In this document: positions 7,668-14,729 of the stretch, piece by piece
Layout of the letters: each line of letters starts with the position of its first letter
How positions within the stretch are numbered: position 1 is the stretch's first letter
NCBI GenBank assembly: GCA_044228625.1
Contig: JBGAUM010000086.1
Location: 1-15,557 of the forward strand
Reading direction: 5' to 3'
Length of the DNA stretch: 15,557 nucleotides
Source: UKL13-2 sp044228625
Lineage (GTDB): Bacteria; Pseudomonadota; Gammaproteobacteria; Burkholderiales; Usitatibacteraceae
The notes under the pieces: generated by a model
Seen by the model: only the letters and a program-made list of their open reading frames with translations
What the model was told of the DNA's origin: nothing
The model's database searches: none
Translations under genes and position numbers: made by a program

Positions 7668-8372
7668 CTATGACTGTTTCGCGTCCTTGCGGCGGCGGGC
7701 AAGGGCCAATCCCATCAATCCCAACCCCATCAAGCCAAGCGTCGCCGGTTCCGGCACGTTGGTAAACGTGACTTGGTCTTGATACGAACCACTGATGTAG
7801 GTGTTCAGCGTGTAGCTGCTGGTCATGCTGTGGTTGGTAGAAAGCGTGTTCAACCAGCCATTTGCAATATTAAATGCGGAAGAATTCGTGTTTGGCAGCA
7901 ACGCTTGAAAGTTGCCAGAGCCCAAGCTCCACGATCCAGACGTGTCATACAGGATTTCCCAAATCGCCAGCTGGAAGGCTGCGGCGATGTTGCCTGAGTT
8001 GGGCCCGGTGGCGGTTGCGGCGCCCAATGCCAAGGTTGCCAAGCGGCCCAATTCATTGCGCGTTGTCGCGCTAAGGTTGGTGCCACCCAGATTGACGGTG
8101 TAATTGCCCGTGCTTCCAGGGGTGTTCTGGAAGATATCGATACACCATGAAATGAATGAAGGACCAGTTCCGGTTGGCGACGGCGACATGATGAATCCAC
8201 CGCCGTACCCGTTGTAGTTGGTCGAGGGCGCATCCGATTTGGAAATGTGCACCCGGCCACTGCCTGCCGGTGCCCATGCGGTCACGGTGAAAGGATCTGC
8301 GGCTGCGGGCAATGCGGCTGCCGACAATGCCACTCCCAAGGCGATCATTGCGTTTCTTGTCTTTGCGATCAT
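7668..8372 (-). CDS. PEP-CTERM sorting-domain surface protein with thioester-like Cys/Gln motifs
   Basis: A 234-residue exported protein. The ATG at 8372 is chosen because AGGA lies six bases upstream (8379-8382) and the protein then begins with a normal signal peptide (basic MIAKTR, hydrophobic core, cleavage near LPAAA-D at about 25). The C-terminus has the full tripartite PEP-CTERM signal: VPEP at 206-209, a hydrophobic helix (GLMGLGLMGLALA) and basic RRRK. Exosortase should cleave here and hand the protein to the surface or exopolysaccharide matrix. The mature region contains SWCID (Cys77) and, 57 residues later, FQLAIW (Gln134), resembling the Cys and Gln motifs of thioester domains. The rest is Ser/Thr/Asn/Gly-rich with no enzyme motif. 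A sigma-54-type promoter lies upstream and a strong terminator downstream, so it is probably monocistronic. Its base composition looks less GC-rich than its neighbours. Confidence 0.9.
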   Translation of the reverse strand: MIAKTRNAMIALGVALSAAALPAAADPFTVTAWAPAGSGRVHISKSDAPSTNYNGYGGGFIMSPSPTGTGPSFISWCIDIFQNTPGSTGNYTVNLGGTNLSATTRNELGRLATLALGAATATGPNSGNIAAAFQLAIWEILYDTSGSWSLGSGNFQALLPNTNSSAFNIANGWLNTLSTNHSMTSSYTLNTYISGSYQDQVTFTNVPEPATLGLMGLGLMGLALARRRKDAKQS

Positions 8373-8412
8373 TGTTTTTCCTGGTTGGGTTAAGTCTGAC
8401 TGTCCCAAAATA

Positions 8413-8428
8413 AGCAATCCCTATGCCT
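8413..8428 (-). promoter_or_regulatory. Sigma-54 (-24/-12) promoter for the PEP-CTERM gene
   Basis: Read on the minus strand, AGGCATAGGGATTGCT has the invariant GG-N10-GC spacing. It matches the consensus TGGCACG-N4-TTGC-A/T except at the first base and the CG of CACG. The GG is at 8426-8427 and the GC at 8414-8415, so transcription would start near 8403. That leaves about 30 bases of leader containing AGGA before the ATG at 8372. PEP-CTERM genes are known in some species to depend on RpoN with PrsK/PrsR, which supports the reading. No better sigma-70 promoter was found on this strand. Confidence 0.6.
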
Positions 8429-8454
8429 AATTAGTTAAATGTATATAAAACAAA

Positions 8455-8467
8455 TAGTTAATTGATG
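8455..8467 (-). promoter_or_regulatory. Possible IHF site
   Basis: On the minus strand CATCAATTAACTA matches seven of nine defined positions of the IHF consensus (WATCAA-N4-TTR), in an AT-rich tract covering about 8428-8466. It would be centred near -58 relative to the proposed sigma-54 start. That lies between the -24/-12 element and the upstream inverted repeat, where DNA bending is commonly needed. IHF matches are frequent by chance in AT-rich DNA. Confidence 0.3.
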
Positions 8468-8484
8468 AATTGCTCATGAGTTCA

Positions 8485-8525
8485 CGCGAAAATGACGCGA
8501 CTGTAAATTTTTCCGTCGTTTTGCG
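8485..8525. repeat. Imperfect inverted repeat in the divergent promoter region, possible activator site
   Basis: CGCGAAAATGACG at 8485-8497 is mirrored by CGTCGTTTTGCG at 8514-8525. The arms match with one bulge and one mismatch and have a 16-base centre. The repeat would lie about 80-120 bases upstream of the proposed PEP-CTERM start, a usual place for an enhancer-binding protein such as PrsR. It is also immediately upstream of the -35 of clpB, so it could serve either gene. Confidence 0.35.
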
Positions 8526-8532
8526 TTCAAGG

Positions 8533-8561
8533 GTTGTAAGTTTTTCCGAATGCCCCCATTT
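8533..8561 (+). promoter_or_regulatory. Sigma-32 (heat-shock) promoter for clpB
   Basis: The -10 element CCCCATTT (8554-8561) matches the sigma-32 consensus CCCCATNT exactly. The -35 element GTTGTAA (8533-8539) matches CTTGAAA at five of seven bases. The spacer is 14 bases, within the normal range. Transcription would start near 8567, giving a leader of about 40 bases to the clpB ATG. Heat-shock control is expected for this gene. Confidence 0.6.
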
Positions 8562-8562
8562 A

Positions 8563-8581
8563 GGAATGAAGAAATCATTCC
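8563..8581. repeat. Perfect palindrome at the predicted clpB transcription start
   Basis: GGAATGA (8563-8569) and TCATTCC (8575-8581) form perfect 7-base arms around AGAAA. The element begins one base after the sigma-32 -10 and covers the predicted start. It could be a repressor operator or a stabilising stem at the 5' end of the mRNA. It does not resemble the CIRCE/HrcA operator. Confidence 0.45.
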
Positions 8582-8608
8582 GGCGCTCACGCGCCCATGG
8601 GGAAGATC

Positions 8609-11189
8609 ATGAGAATCGACAAACTCACCACCAAGTTTCAAGAGGCCTTGGCTGACGCCCAAAGCATGGCTTTGGCCAATGATTGCGGCTTCATCGAGCC
8701 GCCGCACCTTCTTCTCGCGCTGTTGAACCAGGCGGACGGCGGCACCGCAAGTTTGCTGGCGCGCGCTGGCGTGGCGACGCCCAAGCTCAAGGTGGCACTC
8801 GAAAAGGCCGTCAAAAATCTGCCGAAAGTGCAGGGTCAAGGCGGCGAAATTTCGGTTTCGCGTGATTTGTCCAATCTCCTCAACCTGACTGACAAGGAAG
8901 CTACCAAGCGCGGTGACCAGTTCATCGCCAGCGAACTTTTCCTGCTTGCGCTCACCGACGACAAGGGCGAGACGGGCCGGCTGTTCAAGGAGCACGGCGC
9001 CACCCGCAAAGCGGTTGAAGCCGCCATCCTGGCGGTGCGCGGCAGCGAGTCGGTCAACTCCCAGGAAGCCGAGGGGCAGCGTGAGGCATTGAAGAAATAC
9101 ACGATGGATCTCACCGAGCGGGCCCGCAACGGCAAGCTGGATCCGGTGATCGGCCGTGATGATGAAATTCGCCGCGCCATCCAGGTCTTGCAGCGGCGCA
9201 CCAAAAACAACCCTGTTTTGATTGGCGAGCCCGGTGTGGGAAAGACCGCCATCGTGGAGGGCTTGGCCCAGCGCATCGTCAACGGCGAAGTACCCGAGAC
9301 CCTCAAGGACAAGCGCGTCCTTTCGCTGGACATGGCCGCGCTCCTGGCAGGCGCCAAGTACCGCGGCGAATTCGAAGAACGCCTGAAGGCGGTGCTGAAG
9401 GAACTTGAGCAGGATGCGGGCAAAACCATTGTCTTCATCGACGAACTGCACACCATGGTCGGCGCCGGCAAGGCAGAAGGCGCCATGGATGCCGGCAACA
9501 TGTTGAAGCCCGCTCTGGCGCGCGGCGAGTTGCACTGCATTGGCGCCACCACGCTGGACGAATATCGCAAGTACGTGGAAAAGGATGCCGCGCTGGAGCG
9601 CCGATTCCAGAAAGTACTGGTCGGTGAACCGAGTGTCGAAGCCACCATTGCCATCCTCCGCGGCCTCCAGGAGCGGTATGAAGTGCACCATGGCGTGGAC
9701 ATCACCGATCCCGCCATCGTCGCTGCGGCAGAGCTATCACACCGGTACATCACCGACCGCTTCCTTCCGGACAAGGCGATTGATCTGATCGACGAGGCGG
9801 CCGCGCGCATCAAAATGGAAATCGATTCCAAGCCGGAGTCGATGGACATCCTCGACCGCCGGCTGATCCAATTGAAGATCGAACGCGAGGCGGTCAAAAA
9901 GGAAAAAGACGATGCATCCAAGAAGCGCATGGCGCTGATCGAAGATGAAATCCGTCGCCTGGAGAAGGAGTACTCGGATCTCGAGGAAATCTGGAAAGCC
10001 GAAAAGGCCCAGGTGCAGGGCACACAGCACATCAAGGAAGAGATTGAAAAGCTCCGCGGGCAAATTGCCGACTTGCAACGCAAGGGCCAGTTCGACAAGC
10101 TTGCCGAGCTGCAATACGGCAAGCTGCCCCAGCTGGAAGCGCAGTTGAAACAGGCCGAAAAGACCGAGGGCAAGGACGCCAAGAAGAAGCTTGTCCGCAC
10201 CCAGGTGGGCGCCGAGGAAATTGCCGAGGTGGTCTCGCGGGCGACCGGAATTCCCGTCTCCAAGATGATGCAGGGCGAGCGGGAAAAGCTCATCAAGATG
10301 GAAGACAACCTGCACAAGCGCGTGGTGGGGCAGGACGAGGCCGTGCGTCTGGTCTCCGATGCGATCCGCCGTTCGCGTGCCGGGCTCGCCGATCCCAACA
10401 AGCCCTACGGCTCGTTCTTGTTCCTCGGCCCCACCGGCGTGGGCAAGACTGAGCTTTGCAAGGCGCTGGCCGAGTTCATGTTCGATTCGGAGGAGCACCT
10501 CATCCGCATCGACATGAGCGAATTCATGGAAAAGCATTCCGTCGCGCGGCTGATCGGCGCGCCGCCCGGCTATGTGGGGTATGACGAAGGCGGGTATCTG
10601 ACGGAAGCAGTGCGCCGCAAGCCGTATGCGGTCATCCTGTTCGACGAGGTCGAGAAGGCGCACCGGATGTGTTCAACGTCCTGTTGCAGGCGCTCGACGA
10701 TGGCCGCATGACCGACGGTCAAGGGCGCACCGTGGATTTTCAAGAACCGTCATGGTGATGACCAGCAACCTGGGTTCGCAGGAAATCCAGTCGATGGCCG
10801 GCTCCGACTACGGCGTGATCAAGCTCGCGGTCATGGCCGAAGTGAAGACGCATTTCCGCCCCGAGTTCATCAACCGCATCGACGAAGTCGTGGTGTTCCA
10901 CGGCTTGGGTGAAAAGATTGCCTCCATCGCCAGAATCCAGCTGAAGCGTCTCGAAAAGCGTTTGGCCGGCATGGAGATCGGTTTGAGCGTCACCGACGAG
11001 GCGGCGATTGCCGAAATTGCCAAGGCGGATTCGATCCGGTGTATGGCGCTCGGCCGTTGAAGCGCGCGATCCAGCAGCAAATCGAAAACCCGTTGGCAAA
11101 GGCCATCCTCGAGGAAAATTTGCGGCGAAGGATACCGTCAATGTCAGCGTAAGGCAGGTCGCTTCCTGGAGTTCGGCAAGAAGGGTTGA
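8609..11189 (+). CDS. clpB: ATP-dependent disaggregase ClpB (frameshifted in this sequence)
   Basis: ClpB is a cytoplasmic hexameric Hsp100 ATPase that pulls proteins out of aggregates together with DnaK. The ATG at 8609, preceded by GGGGAAG, matches the usual start (MRIDKLTTKF); an ATG at 8597 would add four residues. In order: Clp N domain (1-145), first AAA+ domain with Walker A GEPGVGKT at 206-213 and FIDELHTM, the M-domain coiled coil (about 400-530), and second AAA+ domain with GPTGVGKT at 607-614. The frame breaks after VEKAH at about 10664. It continues in other frames through DVFNVLLQALDDGR, VMVMTSNLGS, FRPEFINRIDEVVVFH and FDPVYGARPLKRAIQQQIEN to FLEFGKKG and a TGA at 11187-11189. 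Five break sites are needed (10664, 10738-10748, about 11027, about 11121, about 11150), mostly in short homopolymers. Full conservation between breaks argues for sequence error, not decay. Confidence 0.93.
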
Positions 11190-11279
11190 GGCGGCAAATA
11201 GCATTGGGCGCGGCCGCCTGCGGGATGTGCTTTCTGGCACTCACACAGGCGCTGTCGCGCCGCGTGTGAAAATCGTCGC

Positions 11280-12090
11280 ATGAACTCGACCGACCCGCCG
11301 GCCACGCCGCCTCATCCGCATTTGCCGCCGCTTTCCCCGGCAGATCCTCTCCGGTTGTCCAACTTTGCGACGTCGGTGTCCTGGATGGTGCGCGATCCTG
11401 CGCGATTCATGGTGTTGATGAAGGAGGCGAGCAGTCTGGTGGAGGGCGGTTTCCACTCGGCAGACCTGTTCACTTGGGGCCGCAACAACTCGATGTTCGA
11501 CGATTTGGCCTTCCGCCGGGCGTGGGAGTCGAATTGCATCAACGAATCAGACCGCGCCATCGTCTGGCGGCGCTACATCCTTGCGACGATGGCGCACCAT
11601 GCCGTGCAACTTGAGGGCGACTTTGTGGAATGCGGTGTTTACGCAGGCACCGGCGTCAAGACCGTCATGGATTACCTGGGCGGGCCGGCATTTCCCAAAA
11701 CGTTCTGGGCCTTTGACACGTTTGACTACAACCCGGTGGAAGGCCACGCGTTTGAGGGGCAGGCCGCCGGTTTCCATGAGCAGGTTGCCGCGCGGTTTTC
11801 CGACTATTCCAATGTGAAACTCGTCAAAGGCCTGATCCCGGAGGTCTTTGCAGCGGGCGTGCCCGACCGGCTGGCGTATCTGCATATCGACCTCAACCAT
11901 GCACCGGCGGAAATTTCGGTACTGGACCACTTGTTCGATCGCGTGGTGCCGGGCGGCATCGTGATCTTTGATGATTACGAGTGGGCGGGGATCTACCGCG
12001 TGCAAAAAATCGCCGAAGATGCCTGGCTGGATGCCCGGGGTATCGGGTGACCCCGCTGCCCACTGGACAGGACTGGTCATCAAGCGCTGA
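11280..12090 (+). CDS. TylF-type class I SAM-dependent O-methyltransferase (3' end frameshifted)
   Basis: A SAM-dependent methyltransferase related to the TylF/macrocin O-methyltransferase group. The glycine-rich SAM site is DFVECGVYAGTGVK, followed by FWAFDTFDYN, LVKGLIPEVF and, near the C-terminus, LAYLHIDLNH plus GGIVIFDDYEW. The acidic residues of the last two suggest metal-dependent O-methylation, as in TylF/MycF. The direct frame stops at 12048-12050 after 256 residues. With single-base deletions near 12039 and 12071 it continues as YRVTPLPTGQ-GLVIKR to a TGA at 12088-12090; LPTGQG is the family's usual ending, so I place the end there. The ATG at 11280 lacks a strong ribosome site, and the first 30 residues are a proline-rich extension, so a later start is possible. 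No sugar or polyketide genes flank it; the substrate is unknown. Confidence 0.8.
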
Positions 12091-12119
12091 TGGCGTTGTG
12101 CAGGACAGAGTGGGACGCG

Positions 12120-12128
12120 TGAGATAAT
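12120..12128 (+). promoter_or_regulatory. Extended -10 promoter for surE-pcm-nlpD
   Basis: TGAGATAAT contains the extended TG-n element plus GATAAT (five of six to TATAAT). It lies 24 bases before the surE ATG in the short gap after the methyltransferase gene. No good -35 is present at 16-18 bases, which an extended -10 can tolerate. The predicted start would be near 12135. Confidence 0.4.
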
Positions 12129-12152
12129 TTTGCAAAGCAAATCCCATTTCTC

Positions 12153-12895
12153 ATGCGCATCCTTCTTTCCAACGACGACGGCTACTTCGCCCCCGGCCTG
12201 ATCGCCTTGCACCACGTGTTGTCCCAATTTGCCGAAGTCACGGTCGTGGCACCGGAACGGGACAAAAGCGGGGCCTCCAATTCGCTGACCCTGGATCGAC
12301 CGTTGTCCTTGCGGCGCGCGCCGTCCGGGTTCTATTTTGTCGATGGCACCCCCACCGATTGCGTGCACATGGCGGTAACCGGCATGGTGGATTTCGTGCC
12401 GGACATGGTGGTGTCGGGCATCAACTCCAGTTCCAACATGGGCGATGACACCATTTATTCAGGAACCGTGGCGGCCGCCACCGAGGGATTTCTGCTCGGC
12501 TTGCCGTCGATTGCCATGTCGCTGGCCGGCCACGAATCCAAAAACTACGAGACCGCCGCCTGGGTGGCCGGCGAACTGGTGCAGCGTATTGCGCGCCAGC
12601 CGTTTGGCGAACCCGTATTGCTCAATGTGAATGTGCCGGACGTGCCCCGCGCAGTTGCAGGGATTTGAAGTCACCCGGCTGGGCAAGCGCCACAAGGCGG
12701 AACCGGTCGTGAAGGCCAGGAATCCCCGAGGTGAAACGGTGTATTGGATCGGCGCCGCAGGGGCGGTCGCGGATGCCGGGCCCGGCACGGATTTCCATGC
12801 CATCCAGAACCAGCGCGTCTCCCGTCACGCCGTTGCAAATTGACCTCACCAATTATCAGCAGATGAAAACCGCCGCGAACTGGCTGGGGTCTTGA
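12153..12895 (+). CDS. surE: 5'/3'-nucleotidase SurE (frameshifted in this sequence)
   Basis: SurE is a metal-dependent cytoplasmic phosphatase acting on nucleoside 5'/3'-monophosphates and short polyphosphate, linked to stationary-phase survival. The N-terminus MRILLSNDDGY carries the metal-binding Asp8-Asp9; Ser39 (DKSGAS) and Asn91 (SGINSSSNMGDDTIYSGT) complete the site. The direct frame stops at 12668. Removing one extra base at about 12645-12651 restores LQGFEVTRLGKRH, PRGETVYWIG and DAGPGTDFHAI. Removing one C in the run at 12821-12823 restores VTPLQIDLTNY and QQMKTAANWLGS to a TGA at 12893-12895. That stop overlaps the pcm ATG as TGATG, the arrangement expected of a coupled surE-pcm pair. 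Both breaks lie in C-runs, so sequence error is likely. The reconstructed length, about 247 residues, is normal for the family. Confidence 0.92.
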
Positions 12896-13578
12896 TGAAA
12901 TGTGTGGCCTCCAACACGGGCAAGTATCAGGGCCTCGGGATGACGCCGGACCGAACCCGCGCGCGCATGGTCGAGTCGTTGCGCCAGCGCGGCGTCAAGA
13001 ACGAGGCGGTGCTCACGGCCATGGGGTTGGTGCCGCGGCATGTCTTTGTCGATGAAGCGCTGCAGGAGCGTGCGTACGAAGTGGACAAGGCCCTGCCCAT
13101 CGGGCACGGGCAGACAATTTCCACGCCGGAAATCGTGGCGATCATGACCGAGCTCTTATGCGAGAACGGCCCCCCGAAAAAAGTGCTGGAAATCGGTACT
13201 GGGTGCGGTTACCAAACCGCCGTCCTGTCGCGCATCGCCAAGGAAGTGTTCACGGTGGAGCGCATTGCCGCATTGATGGATGGTGCACGCCGCGTGTTGC
13301 GAAACCTGCGGGTCATCAACGTGATCTTCAAGCATGCCGATGGCCATTTCGGGTATGCGGATGCGGCGCCGTACGACGGCATCCTGATGACGGCCGCTGC
13401 CACGCATGTCCCCGAAGAATTGAAGGCGCAGTTGGCCGTGGGCGGCCGCATGTTGCTTCCGGTGGGGCGCGATGGCGGCAACCAGCAGCTGGTGGTGATC
13501 GACCGGACCGAGTCCGGGTTCACGCAGCGTGTCGTCCACGATGTGCGCTTTGTGCCGTTATTGAATGGTGTGGTTTAA
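12895..13578 (+). CDS. pcm: Protein-L-isoaspartate O-methyltransferase
   Basis: A 227-residue cytoplasmic repair enzyme that uses SAM to methylate isoaspartyl residues in damaged proteins. Family landmarks: PRHVFVDEALQERAYE, then LPIGHGQTISTP (the conserved GQTIS active-site stretch at about 72-76), SAM motif VLEIGTGCGYQTAVLS at 97-112, the acidic FTVERI, GHFGYADAAPYDGILMTAA, LLPVG and the C-terminal VRFVPLLNGVV. The ATG at 12895 shares its A with the reconstructed surE stop; a TTG one codon earlier is less likely. The first 15 residues are not family-typical, so initiation at MTPDRTRARM (12940) is an alternative. It is intact, between surE and nlpD, as in the widespread surE-pcm-nlpD operon. 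Confidence 0.95.
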   Translation: MKCVASNTGKYQGLGMTPDRTRARMVESLRQRGVKNEAVLTAMGLVPRHVFVDEALQERAYEVDKALPIGHGQTISTPEIVAIMTELLCENGPPKKVLEIGTGCGYQTAVLSRIAKEVFTVERIAALMDGARRVLRNLRVINVIFKHADGHFGYADAAPYDGILMTAAATHVPEELKAQLAVGGRMLLPVGRDGGNQQLVVIDRTESGFTQRVVHDVRFVPLLNGVV

Positions 13579-13629
13579 CGCCGAGGCGGGACAGTGTCCC
13601 CAAAAAATCCAAGAATTCGAGGTCAGGCC

Positions 13630-14628
13630 ATGTTGAATCGTTTCGTCCCCCTGTCAGCCATCCTCGCGATGCTGCTGGCGGCATGCAGCGCCCCGCGTCC
13701 CGCTCCGGTGGTGGATACGCGCACGCCGCTGCCCGGCACACCCGCGCCGATTACGTCCTCGTCGACGCCTGCCGCACCAGCTGCCGCTCCTTCAGGCGAT
13801 AAAGCTGGTGATCCCGGCAAAACCCATGTGGTCCAGAAAGGCGACACCCTGATTTCCATCGCTTTTCAGAACGGCCTGGACTACCGTGAACTTGCGCTGT
13901 GGAACAACATCGAAAATCCCAACGTCATCAAGCTGGGCGATACGCTGCGCCTCACGCCGCCGGGTGCGCCCGCAAGTGTGCCCGCACCCGGCGCGACGCC
14001 CAAGCCCGGTGAACCAGTCGTGGCCCCGTTGGTCATCACGCCTGCACCCAGCGTGAGTGGCGCCACCGTCAATAGCGACAAACTCAAAGTCGAGCCCAAG
14101 GCCACCCGCGTTCCGTACAGCGATGCGGCACTGGCCAAGGCCAACGCCGAAGCGGCGACGCCGATCACCGGTACGCCGTTGCTGCCCGCGACGACGGCGG
14201 CCGGTCCTGCCATCGCCCCGACACCCGCCGTTGCGGCAACACCACCTTCCGCGGATCGCGTCGACTGGTCTTGGCCCATTCAACCCGCGCCCCAAGCGAA
14301 GCAACTCATTCCCTACACGGAGCTTTCCAAGGGCATGGGCATTGCCGGAAGCAAGGGGACGCCCGTGCGCGCAGCCGCTGCCGGCAAGGTGATCTACACC
14401 GGCTCCCATATCCGGGGGTATGGCCGGCTCGTGATCATCCGCCATACCGCCGACTGGTCGTCCGCGTATGCGCACAACGACAAGATCCTCGTGGAAGAGG
14501 GAGCCACCGTGAAGAAAGGCGACAAAATCGCCGAGATGGGGGACTCAGACGCCGACCAGGTCAAGCTGCACTTTGAAATTCGCAAGAATGGAAAGCCGTT
14601 GGATCCGGCAAAGATCCTGCAGAACTGA
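13630..14628 (+). CDS. nlpD: NlpD-type LysM/degenerate LytM lipoprotein, amidase activator
   Basis: A 332-residue lipoprotein. The ATG at 13630 has GAGG seven bases upstream and gives a signal peptide with lipobox LAAC and Cys19. A Pro/Ala/Thr-rich linker leads to a LysM peptidoglycan-binding domain (65-109: THVVQKGDTLISIAFQNG ... KLGDTLRL). A second low-complexity linker is followed by an M23/LytM domain (about 230-328: GTPVRAAAAGKVIYTGSHI, YAHND, LHFEIRKNGKPLDP). The first metal motif H-x-x-x-D is replaced by Ser233-KGM-Gly237, and the first His of H-x-H by Lys312, so the domain should be catalytically dead. This is typical of NlpD, which activates a cell-wall amidase (AmiC) at the septum. 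It is last in surE-pcm-nlpD and followed by a terminator. rpoS, the usual next gene, is absent. Confidence 0.94.
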   Translation: MLNRFVPLSAILAMLLAACSAPRPAPVVDTRTPLPGTPAPITSSSTPAAPAAAPSGDKAGDPGKTHVVQKGDTLISIAFQNGLDYRELALWNNIENPNVIKLGDTLRLTPPGAPASVPAPGATPKPGEPVVAPLVITPAPSVSGATVNSDKLKVEPKATRVPYSDAALAKANAEAATPITGTPLLPATTAAGPAIAPTPAVAATPPSADRVDWSWPIQPAPQAKQLIPYTELSKGMGIAGSKGTPVRAAAAGKVIYTGSHIRGYGRLVIIRHTADWSSAYAHNDKILVEEGATVKKGDKIAEMGDSDADQVKLHFEIRKNGKPLDPAKILQN

Positions 14629-14677
14629 GCCACGAAAAGTTTCCCCTTGCGGCGTGGCGACTTGAAGCATCAATGAA

Positions 14678-14707
14678 GAATGGCCCCAAAAAGGGGCCAT
14701 TCTTTTT
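14678..14707 (+). terminator. Rho-independent terminator after nlpD
   Basis: GAATGGCCCC (14678-14687) pairs perfectly with GGGGCCATTC (14693-14702) around an AAAAA loop, followed by five T. It lies 49 bases after the nlpD stop and 22 bases before the end of the convergent acnA gene. The opposite strand has only a weak T-run, so it serves nlpD best. Confidence 0.92.
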
Positions 14708-14729
14708 GCAACCTGCGTACGCTGGCCGC

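Noticed and set aside
7553..7702. N-terminal extension of prsT to 7702
   Set aside because: It would translate through the terminator hairpin and place 50 extra residues before a clear lipoprotein signal peptide.
8474..9691. 405-codon minus-strand open frame over the clpB 5' half
   Set aside because: Shadow of clpB in another frame; no recognisable domain and it crosses the divergent promoter region.
8836..10401. Long minus-strand open frame opposite clpB (521 codons)
   Set aside because: Serine/arginine-rich composition and exact opposition to a conserved clpB show it is a shadow frame of a GC-rich gene.
8609..11189. clpB, the methyltransferase gene and surE as true pseudogenes
   Set aside because: All three keep fully conserved protein sequence past each break and end at sensible stops, one of them overlapping pcm exactly. 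Indel error is the simpler explanation, though reads are needed to settle it.
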